DNA of 64,000 bases from Burkholderia sp. 8Y (GTDB lineage: Bacteria > Pseudomonadota > Gammaproteobacteria > Burkholderiales > Burkholderiaceae), in contig NZ_LR733520.1 of assembly GCF_902506145.1 (NCBI RefSeq), positions 2,815,044-2,879,043 on the forward strand, given 5' to 3'. The translations under genes were made by a program, and so were the position numbers. Below are positions 8,893 through 17,827 of this stretch, in pieces; positions within the stretch are counted from its first letter, which is position 1; the number at the start of each line of letters is the position of its first letter. Below the pieces are notes generated by a model. That model saw nothing but the letters and a program-made list of their open reading frames with translations. It ran no database searches and was not told the origin of the DNA.

Positions 8893-10005
8893 TCAACGTT
8901 GTCCGAACGAGATGTCGCCGAAGAGATGCTTCTGCTCGCGCGGCTGCGAGCGCCAGTACTGCGGCGGCGCGCTGACGGTCGCGCCCAGTTCGGCCGCCGC
9001 GTGCCACGGCCAGCGCGGATCGTAGAGCATGGCGCGCGCCATCGCAACGAAGTCGGCCTGACCGCTCGCGACGATCTCTTCCGCCTGCTTCGCGTCGGTG
9101 ATAAGGCCGACGGCGACGGTATTCACGCCGGTCGCTTCCTTGACGGCCTTGGCGAACGGCACCTGATAGCCGGGCTCGAGCGGAATCTTCTGTTGCGGCG
9201 ACACGCCGCCCGACGACACGTCGATCCAATCGACACCGCGCGCTTTCAATTGCGCGGCGAACGCGATGGTGTCATCGATATCCCATCCGCCTTCGACCCA
9301 ATCGGTTGCCGACACGCGCACGCCGACCGGCTTGTCGGCGGGAAACGCGGCGCGCACGGCATCGAAGATTTCGAGCGGATAGCGCATGCGGTTCTCGCGC
9401 GAGCCGCCGTACTCGTCCGTGCGCTGATTGGCGAGTGGCGAGAGGAACTGATGCAGCAGATAACCGTGCGCCGCGTGGACTTCGAGCGCGTCGATGCCGA
9501 GCCGCGCCGCGCGCCTCGCGGTCGCGGCAAACGCTTCCTTGACGCGCAGGAGGCCGGCGGTATCCAGCGCGAGCGGCGGCGTTTCGTCCGGCTTGTGAGA
9601 AATGGCCGACGGCGCATGCGTCATCCAGCCGCCATCCGCGACAGAAATGAGCTGACCGCCTTCCCACGGCTTCCGGCTCGACGCCTTGCGGCCTGCGTGC
9701 GCGAGTTGCATCGTCACCGCGATGTCCGAATACTGGCGGATCGCGCCGATGACTGGACGCAAGGCCGCTTCGGTCACGTCGTCCCAGAGGCCGAGATCGC
9801 CCGGCGTGATGCGTCCGTCCGGCTCCACGGCGGTCGCCTCGATGAACACCATGCCCGCGCCGGACAGCGCCAGATGGCCGAGATGGATCATGTGCCACGC
9901 AGTGGCCTCGCCGCGTTCGGCGGAGTACTGGCACATCGGCGAAACGAGGATGCGATTCGGGATGTGCAGACTGCGCAAGGTGGCCGGAGTGAACAGCGCG
10001 CTCAT
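8893..10005 (-). CDS. Old Yellow Enzyme, YqjM-like NADPH:flavin oxidoreductase
   Basis: A 370-aa FMN-dependent ene-reductase. It has the thermophilic-like/YqjM subclass features: PMCQYSAE with the redox-tuning Cys, HAGRKAS, the long substrate-binding motif EVHAAHGYLLHQFLSP followed by NQRTDEYGG, and a C-terminal phosphate-binding VGLITDAKQAEEIV with FVAMARAMLYDP. It reduces activated C=C bonds such as enones, quinones or xenobiotics; the physiological substrate is unknown. Confidence 0.93.
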   Translation of the reverse strand: MSALFTPATLRSLHIPNRILVSPMCQYSAERGEATAWHMIHLGHLALSGAGMVFIEATAVEPDGRITPGDLGLWDDVTEAALRPVIGAIRQYSDIAVTMQLAHAGRKASSRKPWEGGQLISVADGGWMTHAPSAISHKPDETPPLALDTAGLLRVKEAFAATARRAARLGIDALEVHAAHGYLLHQFLSPLANQRTDEYGGSRENRMRYPLEIFDAVRAAFPADKPVGVRVSATDWVEGGWDIDDTIAFAAQLKARGVDWIDVSSGGVSPQQKIPLEPGYQVPFAKAVKEATGVNTVAVGLITDAKQAEEIVASGQADFVAMARAMLYDPRWPWHAAAELGATVSAPPQYWRSQPREQKHLFGDISFGQR

Positions 10006-10075
10006 GTGTTAAGCCCGTCGCGAAGAAATAAGCGAACGAGAATAGCACCTGCATTTTGTTCGTGCAGCGCGGGCC

Positions 10076-10804
10076 TCAGTCCCGATGCGCGCCGTCCGGA
10101 AAACGATCGAGCCATTCGCCGAACATCGCGCGGGCGGCGCGTTCTAGCGCGGGACCGTGCCGCGCGGTGGCTTCGCGCAATGCGGCGGCGGTCGTGCCGC
10201 CGCGGGCGAGATCGCCCGGATAGGTGACGAGCCAGTTCTCGAAGCGATCGGCCAGCACTTCGGCATGGCATTGCAGCGCAAGCACATGCTCGCCCCACGA
10301 GAACGCCTGATGCGCGCACGGCTCGGTGGACGCGAGCAGCGTCGCGCCGTCGGGCAGATCGAAGGTATCGCCGTGCCAGTGGAATACGGGCACCGCTTCG
10401 CCGCCGGCTTCGAGATGACGCAGCGGCGATGCGCGCCCCGCTTCGGTCAGCGTGAGCGGCGACCAGCCGAGCTCCAGATCCTTCGACGCATGGACGCGCG
10501 CGCCCAGCGCCCGCGCGATCAATTGCGAGCCGAGACAGATGCCGATGATGGGAAGGCCCGCCGCGATGCGCTTTTCGAGCATCGACAGAAGCGGTGCGAG
10601 ATGCGGATACTGCGCGTCTTCATACGCGCCGATCGGCCCGCCGAGCACGACGAGCAACGACGGATCAAGCGGATTGGGCGCACCGATGCGCCCGCGCCCG
10701 ACATCGAGATAGCGCACGAGGTGGCCGCGATCGCCCACGACGAGTTCAAGACTGCCGAGGTCTTCGAAATGAACGTGGCGAATGGCCAGGACTTCAGGTT
10801 TCAT
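10076..10804 (-). CDS. Class I glutamine amidotransferase-like protein
   Basis: A 242-aa GATase-1 domain protein (GuaA N-domain type, stand-alone). The nucleophile elbow GICLGSQLIARAL carries the catalytic Cys, and LQCHAEVLADRFENW supplies the His-x-Glu pair. I use the ATG at 10804, with a weak GGAAAG upstream, rather than the more distal start, because the protein then begins with the family strand VLAIRHVHFEDLG. Stand-alone members often deglutamylate gamma-glutamyl compounds such as gamma-glutamyl-GABA. There is no synthetase domain or partner next to it. Confidence 0.87.
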   Translation of the reverse strand: MKPEVLAIRHVHFEDLGSLELVVGDRGHLVRYLDVGRGRIGAPNPLDPSLLVVLGGPIGAYEDAQYPHLAPLLSMLEKRIAAGLPIIGICLGSQLIARALGARVHASKDLELGWSPLTLTEAGRASPLRHLEAGGEAVPVFHWHGDTFDLPDGATLLASTEPCAHQAFSWGEHVLALQCHAEVLADRFENWLVTYPGDLARGGTTAAALREATARHGPALERAARAMFGEWLDRFPDGAHRD

Positions 10805-10857
10805 CGGCGGCTTTCCGTGAATCGGCGTGCGTGGCTCGGAACGTCTTCTCATGACGA

Positions 10858-10883
10858 GCCGCGCCTCGCGGCGAGGCGCGACG
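10858..10883. terminator. GC-rich hairpin between MarR and amidotransferase genes
   Basis: An inverted repeat CGCCTCG-cgg-CGAGGCG lies just downstream of the MarR gene and upstream of the amidotransferase gene (both on the minus strand). It lacks a T-run on either strand, so it is at best a weak or Rho-assisted stop or an RNA processing element. Confidence 0.35.
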
Positions 10884-10951
10884 GGCACAGTCTAACCGAC
10901 TCGCCGCCGCCTCACAGCGTGGAATGCCGCACAATGCTGCCGCGTCCGACC

Positions 10952-11596
10952 TCAGGCGATCTGCGCGAAGACCTTCCAGACCTTCTTCTGCGTGCCGAGA
11001 TCGCCTTCTTCGTAGACCGAGCAGTCGAGACGAAGATCGGTGTCCGCCATGTCGATCTGCAACAGCGCGCAGTGGTGCGGGACCTTCTTCGGGTTCTTGC
11101 TGGCCTCGAAGTGCGTGCACGACAGACACATGCGATGCGCCGGAATCTGCTGCTGCGCTTCGAGCTGGCGAATGGTCTTGAGCAGCGTGCGATAGAACGT
11201 CGCCTGCTCGTCTTCGCGCAGCGTGCCGACCGCCTTCGACAGGAAGTCGGGCCATTGCAGCGCCTTCTTCGCCGCCGTCCGGCCGCGTGCCGTCAGGCGA
11301 ACCGCCAGCGCCCGGCCGTCGTCCAGCGCGCGGCGCTTTTCGACGAGCCCCTTGCCTTCGAGCGTGCTCACGGCATCGCTCGTGGTCGCGGCGGTAAGCG
11401 CCGTTTCGCGTGCGATCTCGCCGAGGCGCATGGGCCCCTTGCGCTGCATCAGCAACACGAGAATTTCACCTTGGGTAGGCGTCAGCCCCGCTCCTTCCGC
11501 CCATTCCCAAGCCTGGCTGCGCATCGCTGTGCTCAGCCGCAGCAGGCCGTGGGTCACCCGCCCCGTCGCCTGCTCTCCGTAAACGCCTTCACTCAT
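10952..11596 (-). CDS. MarR-family regulator with C-terminal cysteine cluster
   Basis: A 214-aa regulator. Residues ~10-140 form a MarR winged helix (LTPTQGEILVLL, then GEIARETALTAATTSDAVSTLEGKGLVEKR). Beyond the usual ~145-aa MarR length there is an extra ~50-aa tail with spaced Cys and His residues: CLSCTHF, then HHCALL and LRLDC. That pattern resembles a metal or Fe-S binding module, so the protein may sense oxidants, metals or nitric oxide. This is inference from Cys spacing only. It is followed on the same strand by the amidotransferase gene. Confidence 0.88.
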   Translation of the reverse strand: MSEGVYGEQATGRVTHGLLRLSTAMRSQAWEWAEGAGLTPTQGEILVLLMQRKGPMRLGEIARETALTAATTSDAVSTLEGKGLVEKRRALDDGRALAVRLTARGRTAAKKALQWPDFLSKAVGTLREDEQATFYRTLLKTIRQLEAQQQIPAHRMCLSCTHFEASKNPKKVPHHCALLQIDMADTDLRLDCSVYEEGDLGTQKKVWKVFAQIA

Positions 11597-12270
11597 GATA
11601 TTTCGCTTGTTTTCCGCTTTATGGGTTTCGACAGCCCGTTCGCTGATAAGCGAACACCTCGCCCCGAAAGCCGCCCCGATTCACGTTGCTCGTTCTTCGG
11701 GATAACTCCCGGTTTGTGGTCCCCGCCGTCTCAAAATTCAGGCGTACCAAGCCAATTCGGTTTGCCTGAATGGGGACATTGCAGCCCTCTTCGTTTTGCG
11801 CCTTGTTGTGTGATGCCGTGGCGCTGCATTTTCGCCGACTATACCCCGCCGTCAACGAAGTCGCCATTCTAAGCGACAGAGACCAAACGTACACCTTAAT
11901 TATCCACGCAAAACTGTGGATAACCCGTGGAAAAGCGCGGTATTTCGTTGAGACTGCGCTCTGGACCACCAACTACCTGCCGCGCGAGCCAAGAAGGCTG
12001 CCCTTCATTGCCTTTAACCGTCACGGCGCCCGCGCTTTCACCACGCTGCACAGACCGTAACGCTTGTAACGTGCCGTAACCAGTTCGACCGCCACACGAT
12101 TCCTGCGTTGTCCGCACTAACGCTGGACTCACGCCGCGCTTGGACAACCTTCTCGATGTATACGGACACTCCACGCAAACCTTGAGGGCAGTGCTTTCGA
12201 TTCCACTCAAACGTTCGCGCGCGCATTTTATTCTCACTGCGGCATGCACGCGTTCCATACACAGCGAAAA
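11597..12270. other. Gene-free stretch with DnaA-box-like dyad
   Basis: About 670 bp without a recognisable gene; the open frames are short, mutually overlapping and unlike any family I know. It contains the MarR gene upstream region (right after 11597) and an inverted pair of DnaA-box-like 9-mers at 11900-11923. GC content dips around 11820-11930. Confidence 0.5.
11900..11923. promoter_or_regulatory. Inverted pair of DnaA-box-like 9-mers
   Basis: TTATCCACG at 11900-11908 on the plus strand and a perfect TTATCCACA at 11915-11923 on the minus strand, separated by 6 bp, form an 8-bp perfect dyad TTATCCAC-N8-GTGGATAA. The canonical DnaA box is TTATCCACA. There is no dnaA, dnaN, rpmH or gyrB nearby, so this is not shown to be an origin; DnaA titration or regulation is possible. 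Confidence 0.5.
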
Positions 12271-12305
12271 CAAAAAGGCCGCTGAGGAATCGCCCCAAGC
12301 GGCCT
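12271..12305 (-). terminator. Rho-independent terminator of ybdK
   Basis: On the minus strand an 8-bp stem AGGCCGCT/AGCGGCCT is followed by TTTTTGTTTT. It lies about 90 bp beyond the ybdK stop, so it ends that transcript. Confidence 0.75.
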
Positions 12306-12395
12306 ATGTGGGTCACCCGTCAAAGCATGACGATGCGCGATAATTCTTAAGCGTGCCTTAAGGATTTTTGTGCGTTCTTCATTCACGCGCTCTGA

Positions 12396-13511
12396 TCACG
12401 CGCGCCACTGCAGACACTGCTGCCGCACGGCTTCGTGCAAGGACTTTTCCTTGTCGAATACACCGCGCAGCCACGTTGCATCGTTCACGCCGCCCCGCGC
12501 GATATCGGCAATCTGCGCGAGCGCGGCCTGCGATCCAAGCGCCTCCGCGTGCGGCGCGAGCACATCGAGCGTCGCGAGGATGTCTTCCGCCACGGTGCGC
12601 CGCTCGCCCGTCTGCGGATGGACACACGTGCCTTCCATCCCGAAGCGGCATGCCTCGAAGCGGTTGAACGTATAGACGAGGTAGTCGTCTTCTTGCGGCG
12701 TGAGCGGCTTGTCGAGCAGCAGATACCGCGACAGCGTCTGGATATAGCACGCGATAGCCGCCGCGCGATCCACCGAAAGCGGCGTATCCATCACGCGGAC
12801 TTCGATGGTGCCGAAACCCGGCTTCGGACGAATGTCCCAATAGAAGTCCTTCATGCTGTTGACGACGCCCGTGTGCACCATCTTCGAGAAGTATTCCTCG
12901 AAGCTGTCCCACGTCAGCACGAAGGGCGCGCGGCCGGACAGCGGAAACGCGAACACGGAGTTGAGCCGCGCCGAATGAAAGCCGGTGTCGACGCCCTGGA
13001 TATACGGCGACGAAGCCGAGAGCGCGATGAAATGCGGGATGTAGCGCGACATCGAATGCAGCAGGAACAGCGCGCTGTTCGGGTCCGGACAGCCGATGTG
13101 CACGTGCTGACCGAACACCGTGAATTGCTTGGCGAGATAGCCGTAGAGTTCGGAAATGTACTGGAAGCGCGGCGCGTCGTAGATCTGGCGGTCGCTCCAT
13201 TGCTGGAACGCGTGCGTCCCGCCGCCCGCGAGTCCGACGTTCAGCTGATCCGCTGCGGCAACGAGCGTATCGCGAATCTTGCGCAGATCCGTGACGGCTT
13301 GCTCGTGCGTCGTGCAGATGCCGGTCGACAGCTCGATCATGCTTTCGGTGATCTCGGGCGTGATGTTGCCCGGAATCTTCTCGTCCTTGATGAGCCGCAT
13401 GAGGTCGGACGCGGCCTTGGTCAGATCGTAGTCGTGCGTATTCACGACCTGAATCTCCAGTTCGACGCCGAACGTGAACGGTTGCGAGTTGATGAAGGGT
13501 TCTAGTGCCAT
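12396..13511 (-). CDS. ybdK: YbdK-family carboxylate-amine ligase (glutamate-cysteine ligase type 2)
   Basis: A 371-aa ATP-grasp-like GCS2 family protein. Characteristic segments are TFGVELEIQVVN at the N terminus, GGGTHAFQQWSDR, FGQHVHIGCPD, and EVRVMDTPLSV. E. coli YbdK has weak gamma-glutamylcysteine ligase activity; the true substrate in Burkholderia is unknown. A bona fide gshA is present at 37278-38897, so this gene is probably not the main glutathione enzyme. It is 52 bp downstream of the antiporter gene on the same strand and probably cotranscribed. Confidence 0.9.
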   Translation of the reverse strand: MALEPFINSQPFTFGVELEIQVVNTHDYDLTKAASDLMRLIKDEKIPGNITPEITESMIELSTGICTTHEQAVTDLRKIRDTLVAAADQLNVGLAGGGTHAFQQWSDRQIYDAPRFQYISELYGYLAKQFTVFGQHVHIGCPDPNSALFLLHSMSRYIPHFIALSASSPYIQGVDTGFHSARLNSVFAFPLSGRAPFVLTWDSFEEYFSKMVHTGVVNSMKDFYWDIRPKPGFGTIEVRVMDTPLSVDRAAAIACYIQTLSRYLLLDKPLTPQEDDYLVYTFNRFEACRFGMEGTCVHPQTGERRTVAEDILATLDVLAPHAEALGSQAALAQIADIARGGVNDATWLRGVFDKEKSLHEAVRQQCLQWRA

Positions 13512-13563
13512 GACGCCTCTTGTCGAATCAATGCTTTGACGGCGGGGAAATGCGTGCGTGCGC

Positions 13564-14766
13564 TCACTCGCGCCGCTCGCCCACAGCCGACAAACTACGG
13601 TACACCACGAACGGCGTCACGATCTGCAGGAGCACGATCGAGCACATGACGATGGCGCGCAGCGTCGGATCGTAGTCGGGATAAAGCACGTACATATCGT
13701 CGACGAGCAGATACGCGAGCGCCGACATCGGCGTCAGCGCGACGCCGAGCGCCACGCCCTGCTTGAGTTCGAGCCCGCTCGGTTTCGCGAAGATCAGCAC
13801 GCCGACGAGCTTGCCGACGAAGCGCGCGAGAATCAGCCCGAGCGCCGCGACACCGCCGAGCGCGATATCTCGCCACGCAAACAATGTCAGCGTCAGCGCA
13901 AACAGAATGACGGTAAGCAGCCATCCCGCCGAACCGAAGTGCGACGGCCACAACTGCGGCCGCTCGTCCGCATTCTTGACGATGATGCCTGCCGCCAGCA
14001 GCGCGAGAATGGTCGAGAGCTTGAAGAGATGCGCGATCGCGATGGCGAGCAGCACGAGTCCGAAGAGCGCCACGAAGGAATGCTCATCGTTGGCGTTGAG
14101 GCGCCGGTAAAGCAGATTGCAACCGCGCGCCAGCAAGAACGCCAGCACGAGCGATCCGATCAGCAGATACAGCGGCTGAAGAATGGTCGCGAACGCATTG
14201 CCGTAGATCTCCTGATGCAGCACGCCTGCCGCCAGCTTCTCGACGATCACCGCGTACATGCTGTTTAGCGCGGTCAGCGTCATCAGGCGCTGCGTCACCT
14301 GGCCTTCCGCGCGCAATTCGGTCTTCAATTGAATGACCATGGCGGGTGACGTGGACATCGCGATGGCGGCGATCACGACCGACGCCATCGTCGGTACGTG
14401 GAAAAGCATCAGCGCGATCAGCACGAGACCGAACGTGAGCGTCGATTCCGCGATGCTCGACAGAATCAGATAAGGATTGCGGCGGATCCAGCGCAAGTCG
14501 AGCCGGCCGCCGAGTTCGAACAGCAACAGCCCGAGCGCGACATCGAGCAGCGGACGTGACAAACCGCCCGCGCTGGCGTCGATCACGCCGAGACCGGCGT
14601 TGCCCGCGATCAGCCCGATCACCGCATAGCCTGTAATGCGCGGCAGACGCCACGCGCGCCATAACAGTTCTCCGGCGAGGCCCGCCGTGACGAGCGCGAG
14701 ACCGGCCCAGAGAATGGCGTCGGGTTCGAGCGGCCATACGGGCAGAAATGAAAATGCCGAATTCAT
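13564..14766 (-). CDS. CPA2-family cation:proton antiporter (KefB-like membrane domain)
   Basis: A 400-aa integral membrane protein with about 12 hydrophobic helices and the Na+/H+ exchanger domain layout, including IGLIAGNAGLG, LGLLLFELGGRLDL and AIAMSTSPAMVIQ. It lacks a C-terminal TrkA-N domain, so it is the short, unregulated form of a K+ or Na+/H+ antiporter. It is followed by ybdK (52-bp gap); the pair may act in pH, osmotic or electrophile stress. The substrate ion cannot be assigned. Confidence 0.87.
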   Translation of the reverse strand: MNSAFSFLPVWPLEPDAILWAGLALVTAGLAGELLWRAWRLPRITGYAVIGLIAGNAGLGVIDASAGGLSRPLLDVALGLLLFELGGRLDLRWIRRNPYLILSSIAESTLTFGLVLIALMLFHVPTMASVVIAAIAMSTSPAMVIQLKTELRAEGQVTQRLMTLTALNSMYAVIVEKLAAGVLHQEIYGNAFATILQPLYLLIGSLVLAFLLARGCNLLYRRLNANDEHSFVALFGLVLLAIAIAHLFKLSTILALLAAGIIVKNADERPQLWPSHFGSAGWLLTVILFALTLTLFAWRDIALGGVAALGLILARFVGKLVGVLIFAKPSGLELKQGVALGVALTPMSALAYLLVDDMYVLYPDYDPTLRAIVMCSIVLLQIVTPFVVYRSLSAVGERRE

Positions 14767-15495
14767 CGTGTGGACTTCTCCTTCGTTGCTTCAGCAGAGG
14801 GCACGTCCGGCCGCGCGGTCGGCGCGATTCGCAGCGGACGGCACGCATGCGCACGGCCCGCTTCCACCGCGAGCGTGGGTTCATTCAGGCGAAACGAATG
14901 CGAACGAACACGGCGTCACGGAACCGGCCGTGCACGGATTAGACGACGCGTCCGGGTCCAATGCGACGCGTGAGCGAGACTGGCCGGACACAGCGAACGA
15001 CGTTGCAGCGCGAAGACTGGAGTCTCGCCTTGCAAGCGCCGTTCCATTGAGGCGCTCGCCGTCTGAACGGCGCGACGCAGGAAGAAGCGCGATTGTGCCA
15101 CACAGTCATGTCCCCGATGAAAACAGCAAGTCGATGATTCTTATGATGTAACTGCGACCGCTTGCGCGCCTCCGCGGAAAACATGACCGGCGCCGTGCGT
15201 GCGGCTTGCCGTTCCGATGACGTCGTCTTCAGGTGTTTACAGGTTTACTGTATATAAACGTAGTAGTAGTTAACAAGGCGGCGCGGCGACTGTGGACAAG
15301 TGCCTTTTCTCCTTTCGGATCAAGCTGATGTGAACCGAAAAAGCGCGCGGTAAACCCGGCAGTCTCGCGCCGTTAACTCGGAACAACTTTTGGCGTTCCG
15401 CGGGCGGCGCCCGGGTTGTCCCGTTTACGTGCACAACGGATACACAGCTCCTTCTTGCGGATTCCGCCGAGTTATCCACAGCTATTCGAGGATAA
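14767..15495. other. Gene-free stretch with DnaA-like boxes and AT-rich segment
   Basis: About 730 bp between the antiporter start and the mnmC stop with no credible gene. Features seen: an AT-rich island at 15236-15275 containing TTTACTGTATATAAACG, TGTGGACAA at 15291-15299 (one mismatch to a DnaA box on the minus strand), and a perfect TTATCCACA at 15472-15480, which is part of the dyad GTTATCC-N12-GGATAAC at 15471-15496. The last dyad overlaps the mnmC stop codon. Confidence 0.5.
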
Positions 15496-15496
15496 C
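15471..15496. promoter_or_regulatory. Perfect DnaA-box 9-mer in 7-bp dyad
   Basis: TTATCCACA (15472-15480) matches the DnaA box consensus exactly and is the left arm of the inverted repeat GTTATCC-N12-GGATAAC. The right half differs from the consensus at two positions. It sits at the 3' end of mnmC. Confidence 0.45.
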
Positions 15497-17310
15497 TACG
15501 ACGCGCCGATTTCTCCGTGACGTAACGCTCGCAAAAAGAAACGCGCGGGATCGACGGCTTCGGCGAGTTCGCGCTCGATGGGCCACGGCTCCCCTTCGAT
15601 CTGCGACGCGATCAGTTCGGCCGCGAGCGTCGCCCAGACGAGCCCGCGCGAACCGAAGGCGAACGCGCCATACAAGCCCGGCAGGCGCGGCAGATCCAGC
15701 GGCCACGCGCCGGAAAGCTGCCGCGCATCGCGGCGGGCGGCGGCTTCGTCGGCGAGCGCGCCGATCATCGGCATGCGATCGCTCGTCACGCAGCGAAACG
15801 CCACGCGCCCCTGCGCCGCCGAGACGCCGTCGAGTGCGGCAAGCATGCGCCCGACGCGTTCGATGTTCTCCGCGTGCCCGGCTTCGCGCACGTGCGGATC
15901 GGTTTCGTCGATGTCGTATGTCGCGCCGATCAGCGTGCGGCGTTCGCCTAGCGGCACCGCGTAGCCGTCGCCGACCACGGGCACGCGGAGCGCATCGAGC
16001 GGACCGCTATCGAGTATCGAAAGCTGGCCGCGCACGCCGCGCGTCGGATTGCCGTGTAGGCCGGCGAGACGCGCGGCATCGTGGGCATTCGCCAACACGA
16101 GAACTGGCGCTTTCGCGATGAGTCCGCCGTGTGCATCCAACGCGCGCCAGTTGCGGCCGTCGAATGCAATCTGGGCCACGGGGGTGTTCATGCGCGCGGT
16201 GAGGGCATCGCCGCACAGAGCGAGTTGCGCCGCGCAGACCGCAGCCGGCGAAATGGCGCCGCCGCGCGCGAAGAACCAGCCGCCGCGCGCGAGTTCCACG
16301 CCCGCCACGCGCGACGCTTGTTCGCGCGTCATCGGCGTCACGTAGTCGCGCGGATAGCCGAATCGCGCGATGGCGGCGGCGAGCGCATCGGCGTCGTCCG
16401 GCGTATCGGCGATTTGCAGCAGACCGGCGCGGCTGCGGTGCAAGTCGTGGCCAGCGGCTTCCAGCGCCTGCCATCGATGCAGCGCGGTCAGGAAGCCGGC
16501 GCGCGTCAGGCGTGCAGCGACGCTGTCGTCGCGCCAGACGATCGGGTGAAAGACGCCGGCAGGATTGCCCGACGCATCGCGCGCAAGCGACGCGTGCCGG
16601 TCGATCAGCGTCACGCGCCAACCGCGCGACGCGAGCCGCGAGGTCACGGCGCACCCCGCCAGTCCCGCGCCGATGACAATGGCTTCGCGCGTGACCGCAC
16701 CCACCGGCAGCGGCGGTTCGTGACGGCGCACGCGCCAGCGGGGCGCGAAGCGTCCTGCCAGCCCATCGTCTGTCTGATGGCATTCGAAACCGGACGCGGC
16801 GAGTGCCCGCAACCACGACGCGCGAACGGGCTCGGCGGCGTTCGCAGAGAGCGTCGCGTCATCGCCGGCAAAGCGCGCGAGCGTCTTGCTCAGCTTGCGC
16901 GGATCGTCGTCGTGCGTCGCGTGGATATGGAACGCGTCGGCGCGCAGCCACAGCTTCGGGAGCATGTCGTCGCCGACGGCAAGCGTCAGCACGACGCGCC
17001 CCGCTTCGAATTCGAGGCGATGCAGGCCCGGCACGCGCATCGGCCAGGCGCGGGCGAGTTCGGCGGCGAGGGAATCGTCAGTGGCGCAAGGCGGCGTGTC
17101 GAGCGCGCTCAGCGGCGCGACGGCGATCACGTGCAGACGCTCGCAGCGGGCGGGGTCATCGCGCCAGAGACGCCAAAGCGCGAGAAAGAGACTGTGGCGG
17201 TCGAATCGCGCGGCGGTATCGACGAACGTGAAAACGCGCCTGGCGTTCCAGCGCGCGGGAAGATCGTGCAGCGCGAGAAGCGGCCCGCAAACGGGCGATG
17301 GTTCGGTCAT
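15496..17310 (-). CDS. mnmC: MnmC-type FAD oxidoreductase with degenerate methyltransferase domain
   Basis: A 604-aa protein aligned by eye to bifunctional MnmC, which makes mnm5s2U34 in tRNA wobble positions. The C-terminal half (from ~205) is an intact FAD oxidoreductase domain with IVIGAGLAGCAVTSRL at ~211-226, GNPAGVFHP and a final FGSRGLVWATLAAEL; this half removes the carboxymethyl group from cmnm5s2U. The N-terminal half keeps the scaffold (LFLALWRLWRDDPARCERLHV, PGLHRLEFEAGRVVLTL, SGFECHQ). However, the SAM-binding GxGxGxNFL region reads VDTAARFDRHSLFLALW (residues 30-46) and the DGFAP motif reads FHIHATHDDDP (127-137). The first ~25 residues of MnmC are also missing. Methyl transfer is therefore probably lost. 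Start 17310 follows the family sequence; the open frame continues 28 codons upstream. Confidence 0.85.
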   Translation of the reverse strand: MTEPSPVCGPLLALHDLPARWNARRVFTFVDTAARFDRHSLFLALWRLWRDDPARCERLHVIAVAPLSALDTPPCATDDSLAAELARAWPMRVPGLHRLEFEAGRVVLTLAVGDDMLPKLWLRADAFHIHATHDDDPRKLSKTLARFAGDDATLSANAAEPVRASWLRALAASGFECHQTDDGLAGRFAPRWRVRRHEPPLPVGAVTREAIVIGAGLAGCAVTSRLASRGWRVTLIDRHASLARDASGNPAGVFHPIVWRDDSVAARLTRAGFLTALHRWQALEAAGHDLHRSRAGLLQIADTPDDADALAAAIARFGYPRDYVTPMTREQASRVAGVELARGGWFFARGGAISPAAVCAAQLALCGDALTARMNTPVAQIAFDGRNWRALDAHGGLIAKAPVLVLANAHDAARLAGLHGNPTRGVRGQLSILDSGPLDALRVPVVGDGYAVPLGERRTLIGATYDIDETDPHVREAGHAENIERVGRMLAALDGVSAAQGRVAFRCVTSDRMPMIGALADEAAARRDARQLSGAWPLDLPRLPGLYGAFAFGSRGLVWATLAAELIASQIEGEPWPIERELAEAVDPARFFLRALRHGEIGAS

Positions 17311-17827
17311 GCGTCGACTTGTGGGGATATGCAAAAACGCGATGAGGGCAACGATAGCGCATGCCGCAGAAACGTCAGACGCAGCGGGGTTCACCGACGC
17401 GCACCACCGTTCGCACCCGCGAAAGCCAGTACTGACAAGGCTTACAGCGCGATAAGGCGTGCGGCGCGCTCACGAAACGTTGGCAAAAACCAACGGCGCG
17501 CTGTCCGATCAGGCCGCTTGCGCCGACAAGAACCCGCCTTGCGCGATCGACTTCGAAAACCCCGCCCGGAACGCCTCGTTACATAAGGGTAAATCTTTGA
17601 AACCCTTGTCCAGATTGGGTTTGCGCTGCGCTATCATACCAAGCGCCTCGTTCGAAGACGGCGCGAGGGATTTGACGGGAAGCAAGGCCGGCGACAGGGC
17701 GCGAAACCGCGCCGAATCGGCGGAACGGCGCGCCAGAAGGCCGTCCCTACTCGACTGCACGGCTTGCGCACGTATAATCGGCGCGTTCGCGCTGTTCGTG
17801 TCAACCTAAACTGATAAAGGAACCTTA
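17311..17827. other. Divergent intergenic region mnmC/hupB
   Basis: About 520 bp carrying the upstream regions of mnmC and hupB. No gene is supported. The hupB-proximal 80 bp contain a good sigma-70-like promoter (17751-17778). Confidence 0.5.
17751..17778 (+). promoter_or_regulatory. Candidate sigma-70 promoter of hupB
   Basis: Perfect -10 TATAAT at 17773-17778 with TCGACT (4/6 match) at 17751-17756, spacer 16. The predicted start, about 17785, gives a ~40-nt leader; AAAGGAA precedes the hupB ATG at proper distance. Confidence 0.65.

Noticed and set aside
11597..12395. oriC of the chromosome
   Set aside because: Only one clear inverted DnaA-box pair is present, with no dnaA/dnaN/rpmH/gyrB/parAB neighbours and no repeated AT-rich 13-mers. 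Kept only as a DnaA-box finding.
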